From NCBI GenBank assembly GCA_019561615.1, contig JAHEQA010000045.1, forward strand, positions 1 through 35,738: DNA of 35,738 nt, read 5' to 3'. A model generated the notes under the pieces. It did not search any database. It was not told the origin of the DNA and saw only the letters and a list, made by a program, of their open reading frames with translations. Source of the DNA: Methanothermococcus sp. SCGC AD-155-E23. GTDB taxonomy: Archaea > AGJL01 > Methanococci > Methanococcales > Methanococcaceae. This document shows, piece by piece, positions 1-7,733 of this stretch (positions within the stretch are counted from its first letter, which is position 1; each line of letters begins with the position of its first letter). A program made the translations under genes and the position numbers.

Positions 1-95
<95 letters not shown>

Positions 96-97
<2 letters not shown>

Positions 98-1037
98 ATA
101 CGGCGGTAGTAGAATGGCCATGGAATTTGCAGAAGCAGGTCACGATGTAGTACTCTCAGAGCCTAACGGGGATATGCTAACAGAGGAGATGTGGAAGAAG
201 GTGGAGGAGGCTGGGGTTAAGGTTACCCAGGATGATCTAGAGGCTGCAAGACATGGGGAGATACATATCCTCTACACCCCTACAATTAAAACCCTGGAGG
301 TAGCTAAGAAGATAGTGAGACACCTACCTAAGGATGCAGTGCTCCTAACTACCTGTACCATATGTCCACTTGCCCTATACTGCTGTTTAAAATATGAACT
401 TAGAAACAGAAAAGACATAGGTATTACATCATTACATCCTACCACAGTACCAGGTACACCTCAGCATGATCGTTATGTAATAGGAGATAGATCTCTAGAT
501 GGAAAGAGATTCTTAACAGAGGAGCAGTTGAAGAAGTGTATTGAATTGGCAGAGAGTGTTAATAAGAAAGTTTATATAGTGCCTATAGATGTGACATGCC
601 CTATTGGAAACAAAGGATCATCTCTCTTAACTGCAGTGGTATTGGCTGGTATACTGGAGTACTACGATGTTGGTACTAGGGTTATGGAGTTCTCCGAGGA
701 TACAGTTGAACGAGAAATAGTCATGGTACTTGAAGTACTAGCCTCCATAGTGGAGACCTCAGGTATTCTAGGTCTCTTAAAGGCTCTAAATATGGAGTTG
801 ATCACAAAGAGCGCCTCTTCTCTCGGTCTTTCAGAAGATAGGGAAATTTTAAAAATAGCACTGAAAAGGCTAAAAAATATAGATGAAAAATTATTAGAAA
901 AGGTTAAAAATGCCAGGATAAATCCCACAATACCTGTGGCATCTCAGGCACTTGTAAAGGAACTTAGAACCATAATTGGAGGAAAGGCGGCAGAGGGAAT
1001 GATTGAAAGGAGCATGAAAAAACTCTTTATGGGTTAG
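96..1037 (+). CDS. Hmd paralogue (HmdII/HmdIII type), 5'-truncated
   Basis: Paralogue of the H2-forming methylenetetrahydromethanopterin dehydrogenase Hmd ([Fe]-hydrogenase). Such paralogues occur in methanogens with Hmd; some bind the iron-guanylylpyridinol cofactor, and their role is thought to be regulatory or scaffolding rather than bulk catalysis. The open frame runs upstream of the first ATG (114) through Pro-Tyr-Gly-Gly-Ser-Arg, which resembles the conserved glycine-rich N-terminal nucleotide-binding loop of the family, so 114 is probably internal and the true start is lost in the C tract. The motif TTCTICP (Cys codon at 354-356) matches the position of the Fe-ligand cysteine of Hmd (ACTIPT). 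It is followed by SLHPTTVPGTPQH, like the HPG..P segment of Hmd. The C-terminal half is helical, as in Hmd dimerisation domains. It could be HmdII or HmdIII; I cannot separate them here. Confidence 0.88.
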
Positions 1038-1060
1038 AAATTAGGGGAGTATTTGTTGTG

Positions 1061-1276
1061 TTAAATGGAAGTAGAAAGGGTAGAATCTATCTTACTAAGA
1101 ATAATCCTTATGTCTGTTTTCCTTGTAATATTCCTCTCCTTTTTTAGCAACTCCTTTAACTTCCTTTTTAAATCCTCTAAATCTTCACACCTATCTAGGA
1201 GTTCCTTAAAAAACTCTATATCCTCAATATAGGGACCTATGTTTATCAACAACTCTTCTTTTGTTTTTTCATCCAT
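1061..1276 (-). CDS. Small charged hypothetical protein
   Basis: About 71 residues starting MDEKTKEELL, strongly charged (Lys/Glu-rich) and predicted largely helical, with no motif I recognise. An upstream in-frame ATG at 1309 would add 11 residues but overlaps the start of dadD. The ATG at 1276 has a weak GGGAT upstream. It sits tail to tail with the Hmd paralogue and head to head with dadD, with only 25 bp between the two start codons, so any promoter would have to lie inside the neighbouring gene. Composition looks like a real archaeal protein rather than a shadow frame, but support is limited to that. Function unknown. Confidence 0.5.
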   Translation of the reverse strand: MDEKTKEELLINIGPYIEDIEFFKELLDRCEDLEDLKRKLKELLKKERNITRKTDIRIILSKIDSTLSTSI

Positions 1277-1301
1277 GTTATCCCAATTATATGGTGATAA
1301 G

Positions 1302-2588
1302 ATGGACATACTTGTTAAAGATCTGGACTATGCCTTAGATCCTGATCTAAGGATCTATAGGGGTATTGATATACTAATCAGGAGAGAGGATGGAGGGGTG
1401 AAACTATATAGGGGGAGAAACCTTCTGGAGAAATTTAACTTAGACAGGAGGGATTTAAAGGTAATAGATGGGGATAAGAAATGTGCAATACCTGGGTTAA
1501 GTAATAACCACACCCATATCCCTATGACCCTCCTAAGGGGGATAGCAGATGACATGATACTACAGAACTGGTTGAGGGAGAAGATATGGCCTAACGAGGA
1601 AAAACTAACAGGGGAAGATGTATATTACGGGGCGCTACTTGGATGTTTGGAGATGTTAAGGTTTGGTGTAACATCCTTCAACGACATGTATTTCTTCCCA
1701 GAGGAGATAGTCAGGGCGACTAAGGAGGTTGGTATAAAGGGGGCTATAGGTTATCCTGTAATAGACTTTGGTACCCCTCAATATAAGGACTTGGACAAAC
1801 TTCTAATTAACTGTGAAAAATTTATAAGAAGGTATATTGGGGAGGAGAGGATTAAGCCAGTTGTAGCTCCCCATGCCCCCTACACCTGCTCCAAGGATAC
1901 CTACCTCTACTGTAAAGAGGTATCTCAGGAGTACAACGTCCCCATGCACACCCATCTCTCTGAGACCAGGTATGAAGTTGTGGAGATGGAGAATAGGATG
2001 GGGATGAGACCTGTAGAGTATCTGGAGAGTATAGGGGTACTGGGGGAGAACCTTATAGCTGCCCACTGTGTATGGGTTACAAAAGAGGAGGTAAAGAAAC
2101 TTGCCAGATATGGGGTTAAGGTGGTCCACTGTCCAGGGAGCAATATGAAACTTGCCAGTGGAGGGGTTATGCCCCTTGTAGAGATGTTAAGGGAGGGTGT
2201 GCCCCTCTCCCTTGGGACAGATGGACCTGCAAGTAACAACAACCTGGATATACTGGAGGAGATGAAGATATGTTCACTACTTCACAAGGCCCATAGATGG
2301 GATCCTAGAGTTGGTGATGTGGACACTGTTTTAGGTATGGCCTTCAACAGTGAAGTCATAGGTTTCGAAAATAAGGATATAGTACTACTAGATCTTAAAA
2401 GTCCCCATCTAAGACCTGTCCACAGTATAAAGTCTAACATTGTGTACTCTGCAAATGGGAACGACGTAGATACTGTTATTGTGGATGGGGAGGTGTTACT
2501 GGAGAACAGGAAATTTACCAGGATAGATGAGAGGGATTTAAGGACCCTCTACAGTAAGATAGATAGAATAGTGGAGAAATTTGAGTGA
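1302..2588 (+). CDS. dadD: 5'-deoxyadenosine deaminase (DadD-like amidohydrolase)
   Basis: Metal-dependent deaminase of the amidohydrolase superfamily (MtaD/SsnA group). The Methanocaldococcus enzyme of this type deaminates 5'-deoxyadenosine, also S-adenosylhomocysteine and methylthioadenosine, salvaging the by-product of radical-SAM reactions. Visible metal and catalytic motifs are NNHTHIP (His near residues 70 and 72), MHTHLSET (about 216-221), AHCVW (about 255) and GTDGPASNNN (Asp about 307). At 428 residues it has normal family length. I chose ATG 1302 because GGTGAT lies eight bases upstream; a longer frame from 1239 would read through the small opposite-strand gene and adds a sequence untypical of the family. 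A hairpin and T-run follow the stop. The exact substrate preference is inferred from family membership. Confidence 0.9.
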   Translation: MDILVKDLDYALDPDLRIYRGIDILIRREDGGVKLYRGRNLLEKFNLDRRDLKVIDGDKKCAIPGLSNNHTHIPMTLLRGIADDMILQNWLREKIWPNEEKLTGEDVYYGALLGCLEMLRFGVTSFNDMYFFPEEIVRATKEVGIKGAIGYPVIDFGTPQYKDLDKLLINCEKFIRRYIGEERIKPVVAPHAPYTCSKDTYLYCKEVSQEYNVPMHTHLSETRYEVVEMENRMGMRPVEYLESIGVLGENLIAAHCVWVTKEEVKKLARYGVKVVHCPGSNMKLASGGVMPLVEMLREGVPLSLGTDGPASNNNLDILEEMKICSLLHKAHRWDPRVGDVDTVLGMAFNSEVIGFENKDIVLLDLKSPHLRPVHSIKSNIVYSANGNDVDTVIVDGEVLLENRKFTRIDERDLRTLYSKIDRIVEKFE

Positions 2589-2590
2589 AG

Positions 2591-2623
2591 CTCTATGTTC
2601 TTTAGAGAGGTGTTTTCTTTTTT
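2591..2623 (+). terminator. Hairpin plus T-rich tract after dadD
   Basis: CTCTA (2591-2595) and TAGAG (2603-2607) form a short stem with a 7-base loop. It is followed at 2611-2623 by a T-rich stretch, TGTTTTCTTTTTT. Archaeal termination mainly relies on U-rich tracts, so the T-run is the stronger evidence; the stem is weak. Confidence 0.45.
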
Positions 2624-2642
2624 GGTGTAACCATATTCCCTA

Positions 2643-3486
2643 CAGTGAAACCCTCACACCGTTAACCTTAGTAGTGATGGAAGTGGCACTACACCTCCCA
2701 TCCCATTTTCTTATAATGAAAAGTTGGACCCCCGGTGCGAAATCCGCACCCCCTCAAAGATTTTCCCCGGGCTTTTTCTCACCCACCTTCCCAAAATCCC
2801 AATTTCATATATATACCTGCGTCCCAGGGTATATATACCCCGTGACGCATTTCGCACCAGGGGGAAAGTATTCACTATAAGAAAAGAGGATGGAGGGTGC
2901 GAAATCCGCACTTGTGCAAGGTTTTGCCCCAGGATTATGAGGGTTAGGGGTACGCATTCCGCACCTTTTCGAAAATCTCCCCGGGACTCCTGTTCTCGGA
3001 ACTGCCGCATTTCGCACCACCTCTCTTTTTTCCTTATAATATAAATCCCATTTCTTATAGTGAAACCTCCTCTTGTACCGTTAACCTTGGTAGTGATGGA
3101 AGTGGCACTACACCTCCCATCCCATTTTCTTATAATGAAAAATTGAACCCCCGGTGCGAAATCCGCACCCCCTCAAAGATTTTCCCTGGACTTTTTCTCA
3201 TCCACCTTCCCAAAATCCCAATTTCATATATATACCTGCGTCCCAGGGTATATATACCCCAGGACGCATTCCGCACCCCCTACCCCATTTTCTTATAGTG
3301 AATACCTGAACCCCCGGTGCGAAATGCGTCACAAAATCCCTCTTAAGGTGCGGATTTCGTCCACTTCTGAAGGTCAACCTCGAGATTTTCCCGGGACTCT
3401 TCCTTGACAACTGCCGCATTTCGCACCCCCCTCCAAGACCCCACAATTTTTTCTTATAATATAAACCTCATTTCTTATAGTGAAAC
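2643..3486. repeat. Two tandem copies of a ~420-bp noncoding unit
   Basis: The first unit covers roughly 2643-3058 and the second roughly 3059-3486. Matching landmarks recur at nearly constant offset: GTAGTGATGGAAGTGGCACT at 2671 and 3090 (offset 419), GGTGCGAAATCCGCACC at 2734 and 3153 (419), ATATATACCTGCGTCCCAGG in both, ACTGCCGCATTTCGCACC at 3000 and 3410 (about 410), and CTTATAATATAAA at 3033 and 3453 (420). The first ~190 bp of each unit are nearly identical; the middle differs, partly because a block around 2844-2911 resembles the reverse complement of 3262-3332. The stretch is visibly richer in G+C than other spacers here. No credible protein is encoded, no tRNA or transposase is seen, and spacing is too irregular for CRISPR. 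Confidence 0.9.
2734..3427. repeat. Array of ten ~17-bp dyads (GGTGCG-N5-CGCACC type)
   Basis: Ten copies of a short imperfect palindrome occur within 700 bp. GGTGCGAAATSCG orientation: 2734-2750, 2896-2911, 3153-3169 and 3316-3332. Reverse orientation (CGCATTYCGCACC or its complement): 2844-2857, 2949-2965, 3004-3017, 3262-3277, 3347-3362 and 3412-3427. The copies at 2734 and 3153 have perfect 6-bp arms around AAATC. I did not notice this core elsewhere in the window. It could be a protein-binding site array, hairpin stems of a transcript, or a remnant of a mobile element; the sequence alone does not decide. Confidence 0.85.
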
Positions 3487-3551
3487 CTTGGACCCTGGTA
3501 GCCTCAAGGGGCGGTAGAGGTCACTATACCCTTCCTATCACATGCCAACAC

Positions 3552-3589
3552 TTAACTTAACCCCTAGGAATGGTGATGGGTTAAATTAA
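3552..3589. repeat. Imperfect inverted repeat upstream of the PHP gene
   Basis: TTAACTTAACCC (3552-3563) and GGGTTAAATTAA (3578-3589) pair at 11 of 12 positions around a 14-base loop. AT-rich sequence and a T-run (3604-3611) follow. It may close a transcript coming from the tandem-repeat region, or act as an operator upstream of the PHP gene promoter. Confidence 0.5.
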
Positions 3590-3633
3590 AATAATAAAAA
3601 TCCAATTTTTTGTAATAACCACCTTTTTATAAC

Positions 3634-3646
3634 CTTATAAAAAAGT
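3634..3646 (+). promoter_or_regulatory. Likely TATA box for the PHP-aspS operon
   Basis: CTTATAAAA at 3634-3642 lies in an AT-rich stretch about 42-50 bases upstream of the ATG at 3684. A start site about 25 bases downstream would leave a short leader containing the GGTGA ribosome binding site at 3672. A second AT-rich box (TTTTTATAA) lies just upstream. Confidence 0.45.
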
Positions 3647-3683
3647 TAAAAAATATTAATAGGGATTAAACGGTGAAAATTAG

Positions 3684-4382
3684 ATGAAAGTAGATATGCA
3701 TGTTCATACCCTGAAGTCAAGCTGCTCCCTGAACCCCATAAGACTGTTGAAAAAGCTATGCTCAAAGATGGGTATACTCCCCTTTATATGTGATCACAAC
3801 ACCCTTACAAAGACAGATTTTGGAATACCTGGAGAGGAGATATCCACAGACAAAGGTGAATTTATAGGGCTATTTTTAAACGAGGCTGTAAATGACAGGG
3901 ATATCTTCGAGGCCATGGATAAGGTGAAGGAGCAGGGAGGATTGATATACCTACCTCACCCCTTTGACGAGAACAGGGGTAGGTCCCTCTGCCGATACAA
4001 CATACTTAACGACAAGGAGTTTAAAAAGAGGGTAGATATTGTAGAGGTTTTCAACAGTAGGTGTAGGGACAACAGACCTAACGAAATGGCTTATCAATAC
4101 GCCAAGATGAACAACATGTTAATGGGTGTAGGGAGTGACTCCCACTTTCCCTGGGAGTTGGGTAATGCATATCTAATACTCGAGGAGGAATTTGACAGGG
4201 ACAACCCCAAGGAATTTCTAAGGGTACTGAAAAAGAACAACAAAAATGGTTTTAAATACTACGGGAAGTTAGGGAGCCCAATTAACATGATATGTAGTAA
4301 AATCTCAAAGAAGATAAACAAATCAGGCTCCCTGAGACTCCCCAAGTTGAAGTTTAACAAAGACCTGATAAGATACCTGTGA
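3684..4382 (+). CDS. PHP-domain metal-dependent phosphoesterase
   Basis: 232-residue protein of the PHP (polymerase and histidinol phosphatase) superfamily, which hydrolyses phosphoesters with a cluster of bound metals. Metal-ligand motifs are visible in the usual order: MHVHT at residues 4-8, CDHNT near 36-40, LPHPFDE near 95, an EVFNSR segment near 120, and [11 protein letters not shown] near 153. The lysine-rich C-terminus (from about 200) has no recognised domain. It starts with ATG preceded by GGTGA, and its stop is 10 bases from the start of aspS, so the two genes are probably co-transcribed. Substrate unknown; family members include nucleotide and RNA phosphatases. Confidence 0.85.
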   Translation: MKVDMHVHTLKSSCSLNPIRLLKKLCSKMGILPFICDHNTLTKTDFGIPGEEISTDKGEFIGLFLNEAVNDRDIFEAMDKVKEQGGLIYLPHPFDENRGRSLCRYNILNDKEFKKRVDIVEVFNSRCRDNRPNEMAYQYAKMNNMLMGVGSDSHFPWELGNAYLILEEEFDRDNPKEFLRVLKKNNKNGFKYYGKLGSPINMICSKISKKINKSGSLRLPKLKFNKDLIRYL

Positions 4383-4392
4383 GGAGGTTAAC

Positions 4393-5721
4393 ATGGATGT
4401 TAAAGTGGAGAGCCTAGACAACTGGAGGAGAACCCATTACACCTCTGAGATAAAGGGAGAGATGGATGGAGAGGAAGTAACAGTTATGGGATGGGTAAAC
4501 TCCATAAGGAAGTTAGGTAAGTTGATATTCATCATACTGAGAGACAGGGAGGGGATGATACAGATAGTTATTCCCAAGAAGAAGGTGCCCGAGGAGGTAT
4601 TTAGTATTGGGAAGTCCCTTGGAAGGGAGGACGTTATTGCCATTAGGGGTAAGGTGGTGGCAAACGAGAAGGCTCCCGGAGGATGTGAGATAGTACCCCT
4701 GGAGATCAAGGTATTAAACAGGGCTGAGTCCCCCCTTCCACTGGATCCCTCGGAGAAGGTACCTGCAGATCTAGATACAAGACTTGACAACAGGTTCCTA
4801 GACCTTAGGAGGCCAAAGATAACAGCAATTTTTAAATTGAGATCTGAGATGTTAAGAGCTGTAAGGGATACCTTCTACAGGGAGGGCTTTATAGAGGTCA
4901 ACACACCTAAACTTGTGGCAAGTGCCACAGAGGGAGGTACAGAGCTCTTCCCACTATCCTACTTTGAGAGGGAGGCCTTCCTAAGTCAAAGCCCCCAGCT
5001 CTATAAACAGATGTTGATGGCTGCAGGCTTTGAGAGGGTATTTGAGATAGGACCTATATTTAGGGCTGAGGAGCACAACACCAGGAGGCATCTAAACGAG
5101 GCCATATCTATAGACTGTGAGATGTCCTTTGCAGATGACAGGGATGCCATGGAGATGCTTGAGAAGGTGGTGTATAATACCCTCCTACATATAAAGGAGC
5201 ACTGTAAGAGGGAGTTGGAGTTACTAGATGTAGACCTTAAGATACAGGATATCCCATTCCCAAGGCTGACATACGATGAAGTTTTAGATATTGTAAACAC
5301 CAGAGGTGTGGAGATGGAGTGGGGAGAGGACCTCTCAAGGGCTGGGGAGAAGGTGTTGGGGGATTACATGGAGGGGTTCTACTTTATTACCAAGTGGCCC
5401 AGGGATATAAGACCCTTCTACACCCTTCCATGTGAGGAGGATCCAAAACTCTGTAAGGCCTTTGACCTTATGTATAAAGATCTGGAGATTGCCTCAGGTG
5501 CCCAGAGGATCCACATATACCCCCTTCTAGTGGAGAATATTAAAAGGATGGGTTTAAACCCTGAGAGTTTCGAGAGCTACCTCCAGGCCTTTAGATACGG
5601 GATGCCACCTCATGCAGGCTGGGGTCTAGGTGCAGATAGGTTTATGATGGTGTTGGGAGGCCAGAAGAATATTAGGGAGTGTGTCCTCTTCCCAAGGGAT
5701 AGACATAGACTTACACCTTAA
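4393..5721 (+). CDS. aspS: Aspartyl-tRNA synthetase (probably non-discriminating)
   Basis: Class IIb aminoacyl-tRNA synthetase charging tRNA(Asp). The N-terminal OB-fold anticodon-binding domain covers about residues 1-110; the catalytic core follows, with the Asp-binding segment [10 protein letters not shown], motif 2 [14 protein letters not shown] and motif 3 [15 protein letters not shown] near the C-terminus. Length (442) is normal for the archaeal type, without the bacterial insertion. AGGAGGT directly precedes the ATG. The loop NEKAPGG carries the proline seen in non-discriminating archaeal AspRS, which also charge tRNA(Asn), whereas the other discriminating position (after GWV) is Asn instead of the usual Trp or His. 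If the organism lacks AsnRS, as other Methanococcales do, a GatCAB amidotransferase would convert Asp-tRNA(Asn). Confidence 0.96.
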   Translation: MDVKVESLDNWRRTHYTSEIKGEMDGEEVTVMGWVNSIRKLGKLIFIILRDREGMIQIVIPKKKVPEEVFSIGKSLGREDVIAIRGKVVANEKAPGGCEIVPLEIKVLNRAESPLPLDPSEKVPADLDTRLDNRFLDLRRPKITAIFKLRSEMLRAVRDTFYREGFIEVNTPKLVASATEGGTELFPLSYFEREAFLSQSPQLYKQMLMAAGFERVFEIGPIFRAEEHNTRRHLNEAISIDCEMSFADDRDAMEMLEKVVYNTLLHIKEHCKRELELLDVDLKIQDIPFPRLTYDEVLDIVNTRGVEMEWGEDLSRAGEKVLGDYMEGFYFITKWPRDIRPFYTLPCEEDPKLCKAFDLMYKDLEIASGAQRIHIYPLLVENIKRMGLNPESFESYLQAFRYGMPPHAGWGLGADRFMMVLGGQKNIRECVLFPRDRHRLTP

Positions 5722-5779
5722 AGTAATAAATAGAAAAATAAAGATAATATTAGGCTATATAAAGAAATAGGTGAAAACC

Positions 5780-6067
5780 ATGGTATCAAAAGAGGATGTA
5801 ATAAAGGCCTTAAAGAATGTTAAAGATCCCCACATGGGGATAAGTATCGTTGATATGGGACTGGTAAAGAACGTAGAGATAGACGAGGAGAACAACGTCT
5901 CCTTTGAGTTGATACCTACAAACCCTGCATGTATGAGTGTAATGGGGATGGCCTTAGGGGCCAAGGAGGAGGTTAAGAAGATAGAGGGGGTAAAGGATGT
6001 TAAGGTCATTGTTAAGGGGCATATAATGGAGGAGGACATAAACAAGATAGTTAACAACAGTGAATAA
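5780..6067 (+). CDS. MIP18/DUF59-family Fe-S assembly protein
   Basis: 95-residue protein of the DUF59/MIP18/PaaD family, small proteins associated with iron-sulfur cluster assembly and repair. Characteristic features are an N-terminal helix, the [17 protein letters not shown] segment (about 18-34) and the Cys-containing loop TNPACMSV (about 48-55), the equivalent of the TxPxCP motif. I chose ATG 5780 over an in-frame GTG at 5771, because that GTG lies inside the AGGTGA ribosome binding site. The gene sits between aspS and hisS; a run of T residues (6071-6086) follows it. Its client is unknown. Confidence 0.85.
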   Translation: MVSKEDVIKALKNVKDPHMGISIVDMGLVKNVEIDEENNVSFELIPTNPACMSVMGMALGAKEEVKKIEGVKDVKVIVKGHIMEEDINKIVNNSE

Positions 6068-6068
6068 A

Positions 6069-6088
6069 TCTCTTTTTTCTTTTTTTAA
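6069..6088 (+). terminator. T-rich tract between MIP18 gene and hisS
   Basis: Two runs of T (six, then seven) separated by C fill the short spacer just before the hisS ribosome binding site. Archaeal RNA polymerase pauses or terminates at such tracts, so this may uncouple hisS from the upstream gene or only attenuate read-through. No stem is visible. Confidence 0.35.
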
Positions 6089-6098
6089 AGGTGGAAGG

Positions 6099-7349
6099 AT
6101 GTTTACCAGGCCCAAGGGGACGAGGGATTTTCTACCTAAGGAGATGAAGAAGAGGAGGATTGTGGAGGAGAAACTTAGGAGGGTTTTTGAGAGTTACAAC
6201 TTCAGGGAAATACTTACACCTACCTTTGAAAGTTTTCAACTACTCTCTAGGAAAACTGGGGAGGAGATAAGGAGGCAACTCTTTGTATTTAGGGATCATG
6301 GAGGTAGGGAGATGGGCCTTAGACCTGAGATTACCTCCTCTGTTGTAAGACTCTATCTCAATGAACTTAAAAACTACCCTAAACCTATAAAACTCTACTA
6401 CTTTGCAAACTGTTTTAGGTATGAGAACCCCCAGGCTGGAAGGTACAGGGAGTTTTGGCAGATGGGTTGTGAGTTGATAGGGAGTAAGTACCCCATAGCA
6501 GATGGGGAGGTTATAAACCTTGCCATGGATGGTCTAGATGCAGTAGGTGTAGACTACGAGACTCACATAGGACACCTGGGAGTACTTAAGGGAATATTCC
6601 AGAAATTTAACCTCTCCGAGGAGGAGGAGTTGAATATAAGGAGACTTATAGATAAGGAGGATTATAAAGGTCTCAGGGATTATTTGGAAAGTATAGAGTC
6701 CTCCCAGGAGTTAAGGGAGATAGTATTCACCCTTCTGAAGTTTAAGGGGGAGAGGGAGGTATTAGGTGAGGTAAGGGAGGTTTTAAGGGACTACCCCCTC
6801 TCACTCCAGGCCCTTAGGAATCTAGAGGAGATACTGGAGTTTGTAAAGAAGGAGGATGTTGTGATAAACTTTGGAATAGCAAGGGGTCTAGATTACTACA
6901 CAGGTATGGTATTTGAGATATACGGGAAGAGGGGAGGGGCTAAACAGGTATGTGGTGGAGGTAGATACGACAATCTGATAGAGCTCTTTGGAGGGGAACC
7001 TACACCTGCAGTTGGTTTTGCCTATGGTTTTGACAGGATAATGATGAATATTCCAGACTTTGAGGTGGAGGAGGAGGTTATACTTGTAGTACCTGTTAAA
7101 AAGGATATTAATTTACTTAAGAAGTCTATGGAGATTGCAGATGAACTTAGGAGAAGGGGTAAAGTTGTAGAGGTAGATCTGATGTACAGGAGATTGAACA
7201 AGGCACTTAACTACGCCAACACCATGGGTATTAGGAAGGTGATAATTGTAGGTGAGAGGGAGCTGGAACAGGGGATGGTATTATTAAGGGATATGAGAAC
7301 TGGGGAGCAGATAGGTGTAAAGTTGGAGGAGTTAGGGGAGTATGTCTAG
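6099..7349 (+). CDS. hisS: Histidyl-tRNA synthetase
   Basis: Class II synthetase charging tRNA(His). The N-terminus [15 protein letters not shown] is typical of HisRS. Motif 2 region [18 protein letters not shown] is near residue 105-122, the histidine-binding motifs are ARGLDYYTG and [10 protein letters not shown], and a motif 3 region [10 protein letters not shown] follows. The C-terminal anticodon-binding domain occupies about 325-416. Length (416) is normal. I chose ATG 6099, preceded by AAAGGTGG; a frame opening at 6060 inside the previous gene would add a poly-Phe stretch encoded by the T-tract and is rejected. The stop is 13 bases before the thioredoxin-like gene. Confidence 0.96.
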   Translation: MFTRPKGTRDFLPKEMKKRRIVEEKLRRVFESYNFREILTPTFESFQLLSRKTGEEIRRQLFVFRDHGGREMGLRPEITSSVVRLYLNELKNYPKPIKLYYFANCFRYENPQAGRYREFWQMGCELIGSKYPIADGEVINLAMDGLDAVGVDYETHIGHLGVLKGIFQKFNLSEEEELNIRRLIDKEDYKGLRDYLESIESSQELREIVFTLLKFKGEREVLGEVREVLRDYPLSLQALRNLEEILEFVKKEDVVINFGIARGLDYYTGMVFEIYGKRGGAKQVCGGGRYDNLIELFGGEPTPAVGFAYGFDRIMMNIPDFEVEEEVILVVPVKKDINLLKKSMEIADELRRRGKVVEVDLMYRRLNKALNYANTMGIRKVIIVGERELEQGMVLLRDMRTGEQIGVKLEELGEYV

Positions 7350-7362
7350 ACCAAGTGATAAT

Positions 7363-7716
7363 ATGAGAGCATATTTACTTTTAATATTACTAACACTATT
7401 TTCAGGTTGTATAGATGTGGGAAGTGATGAATATTTAACAGAGGATTTGAATCTTGAAGGAAAGACCGTGGTAATAGTGTTTTACGCTGACTGGTGTAAG
7501 TACTGTAAGGCCCTTGAACCTACACTAAACCAGTTGGAGAAGGAGGGGATAGAGATTATAAGGATAAACGTTGATGAACATCCAGAGTTGGCACGAAAAT
7601 TTGGAATCAGAGGGCTGCCTACTGTTCTCTACATCAAAGATGGTGTTGAGGTTGGAAGAACTATCGGCTACAATCCAGAGGAGGTAGTAAATAAGGCCAG
7701 GGAACTTTATCACTAA
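7363..7716 (+). CDS. Thioredoxin-like lipoprotein
   Basis: 117-residue thioredoxin-fold protein with a hydrophobic N-terminal segment (MRAYLLLILLTLFSGC) ending in a lipobox-like LFSGC, suggesting export and lipid anchoring. The redox centre is ADWCKYC, and the cis-proline motif GLPTVLY follows near residue 82. The start at 7363 gives a clean signal sequence; an alternative ATG at 7342 overlaps hisS and puts polar residues before the signal. The CcdA-like gene begins 17 bases downstream, so the pair probably forms a membrane thiol-disulfide relay: CcdA would pass electrons from cytoplasmic thioredoxin to this protein, which would reduce exported proteins. That pairing is inferred. Confidence 0.87.
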   Translation: MRAYLLLILLTLFSGCIDVGSDEYLTEDLNLEGKTVVIVFYADWCKYCKALEPTLNQLEKEGIEIIRINVDEHPELARKFGIRGLPTVLYIKDGVEVGRTIGYNPEEVVNKARELYH

Positions 7717-7733
7717 TGCTTTAGGGAAGTTTT

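Noticed and set aside
1239-1301. Longer N-terminus for dadD
   Set aside because: The extension has no ribosome binding site, overlaps the opposite-strand gene and does not resemble the family; ATG 1302 has GGTGAT at correct spacing.
2734-3427. CRISPR array
   Set aside because: The dyads occur in both orientations at irregular distances (about 30 to 145 bp), no regular spacers exist, and no cas genes are present.
2581-3446. Several 70-105-codon open frames on both strands across the repeat region
   Set aside because: They are Pro/Arg/Cys-rich translations of the repeats, overlap each other in opposite frames, lack ribosome binding sites and recur with the repeat units; typical of open frames in a GC-richer noncoding stretch.
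2643-3486. Insertion sequence
   Set aside because: No transposase fragment, terminal inverted repeats or target-site duplication could be identified; a degenerate element remains possible.
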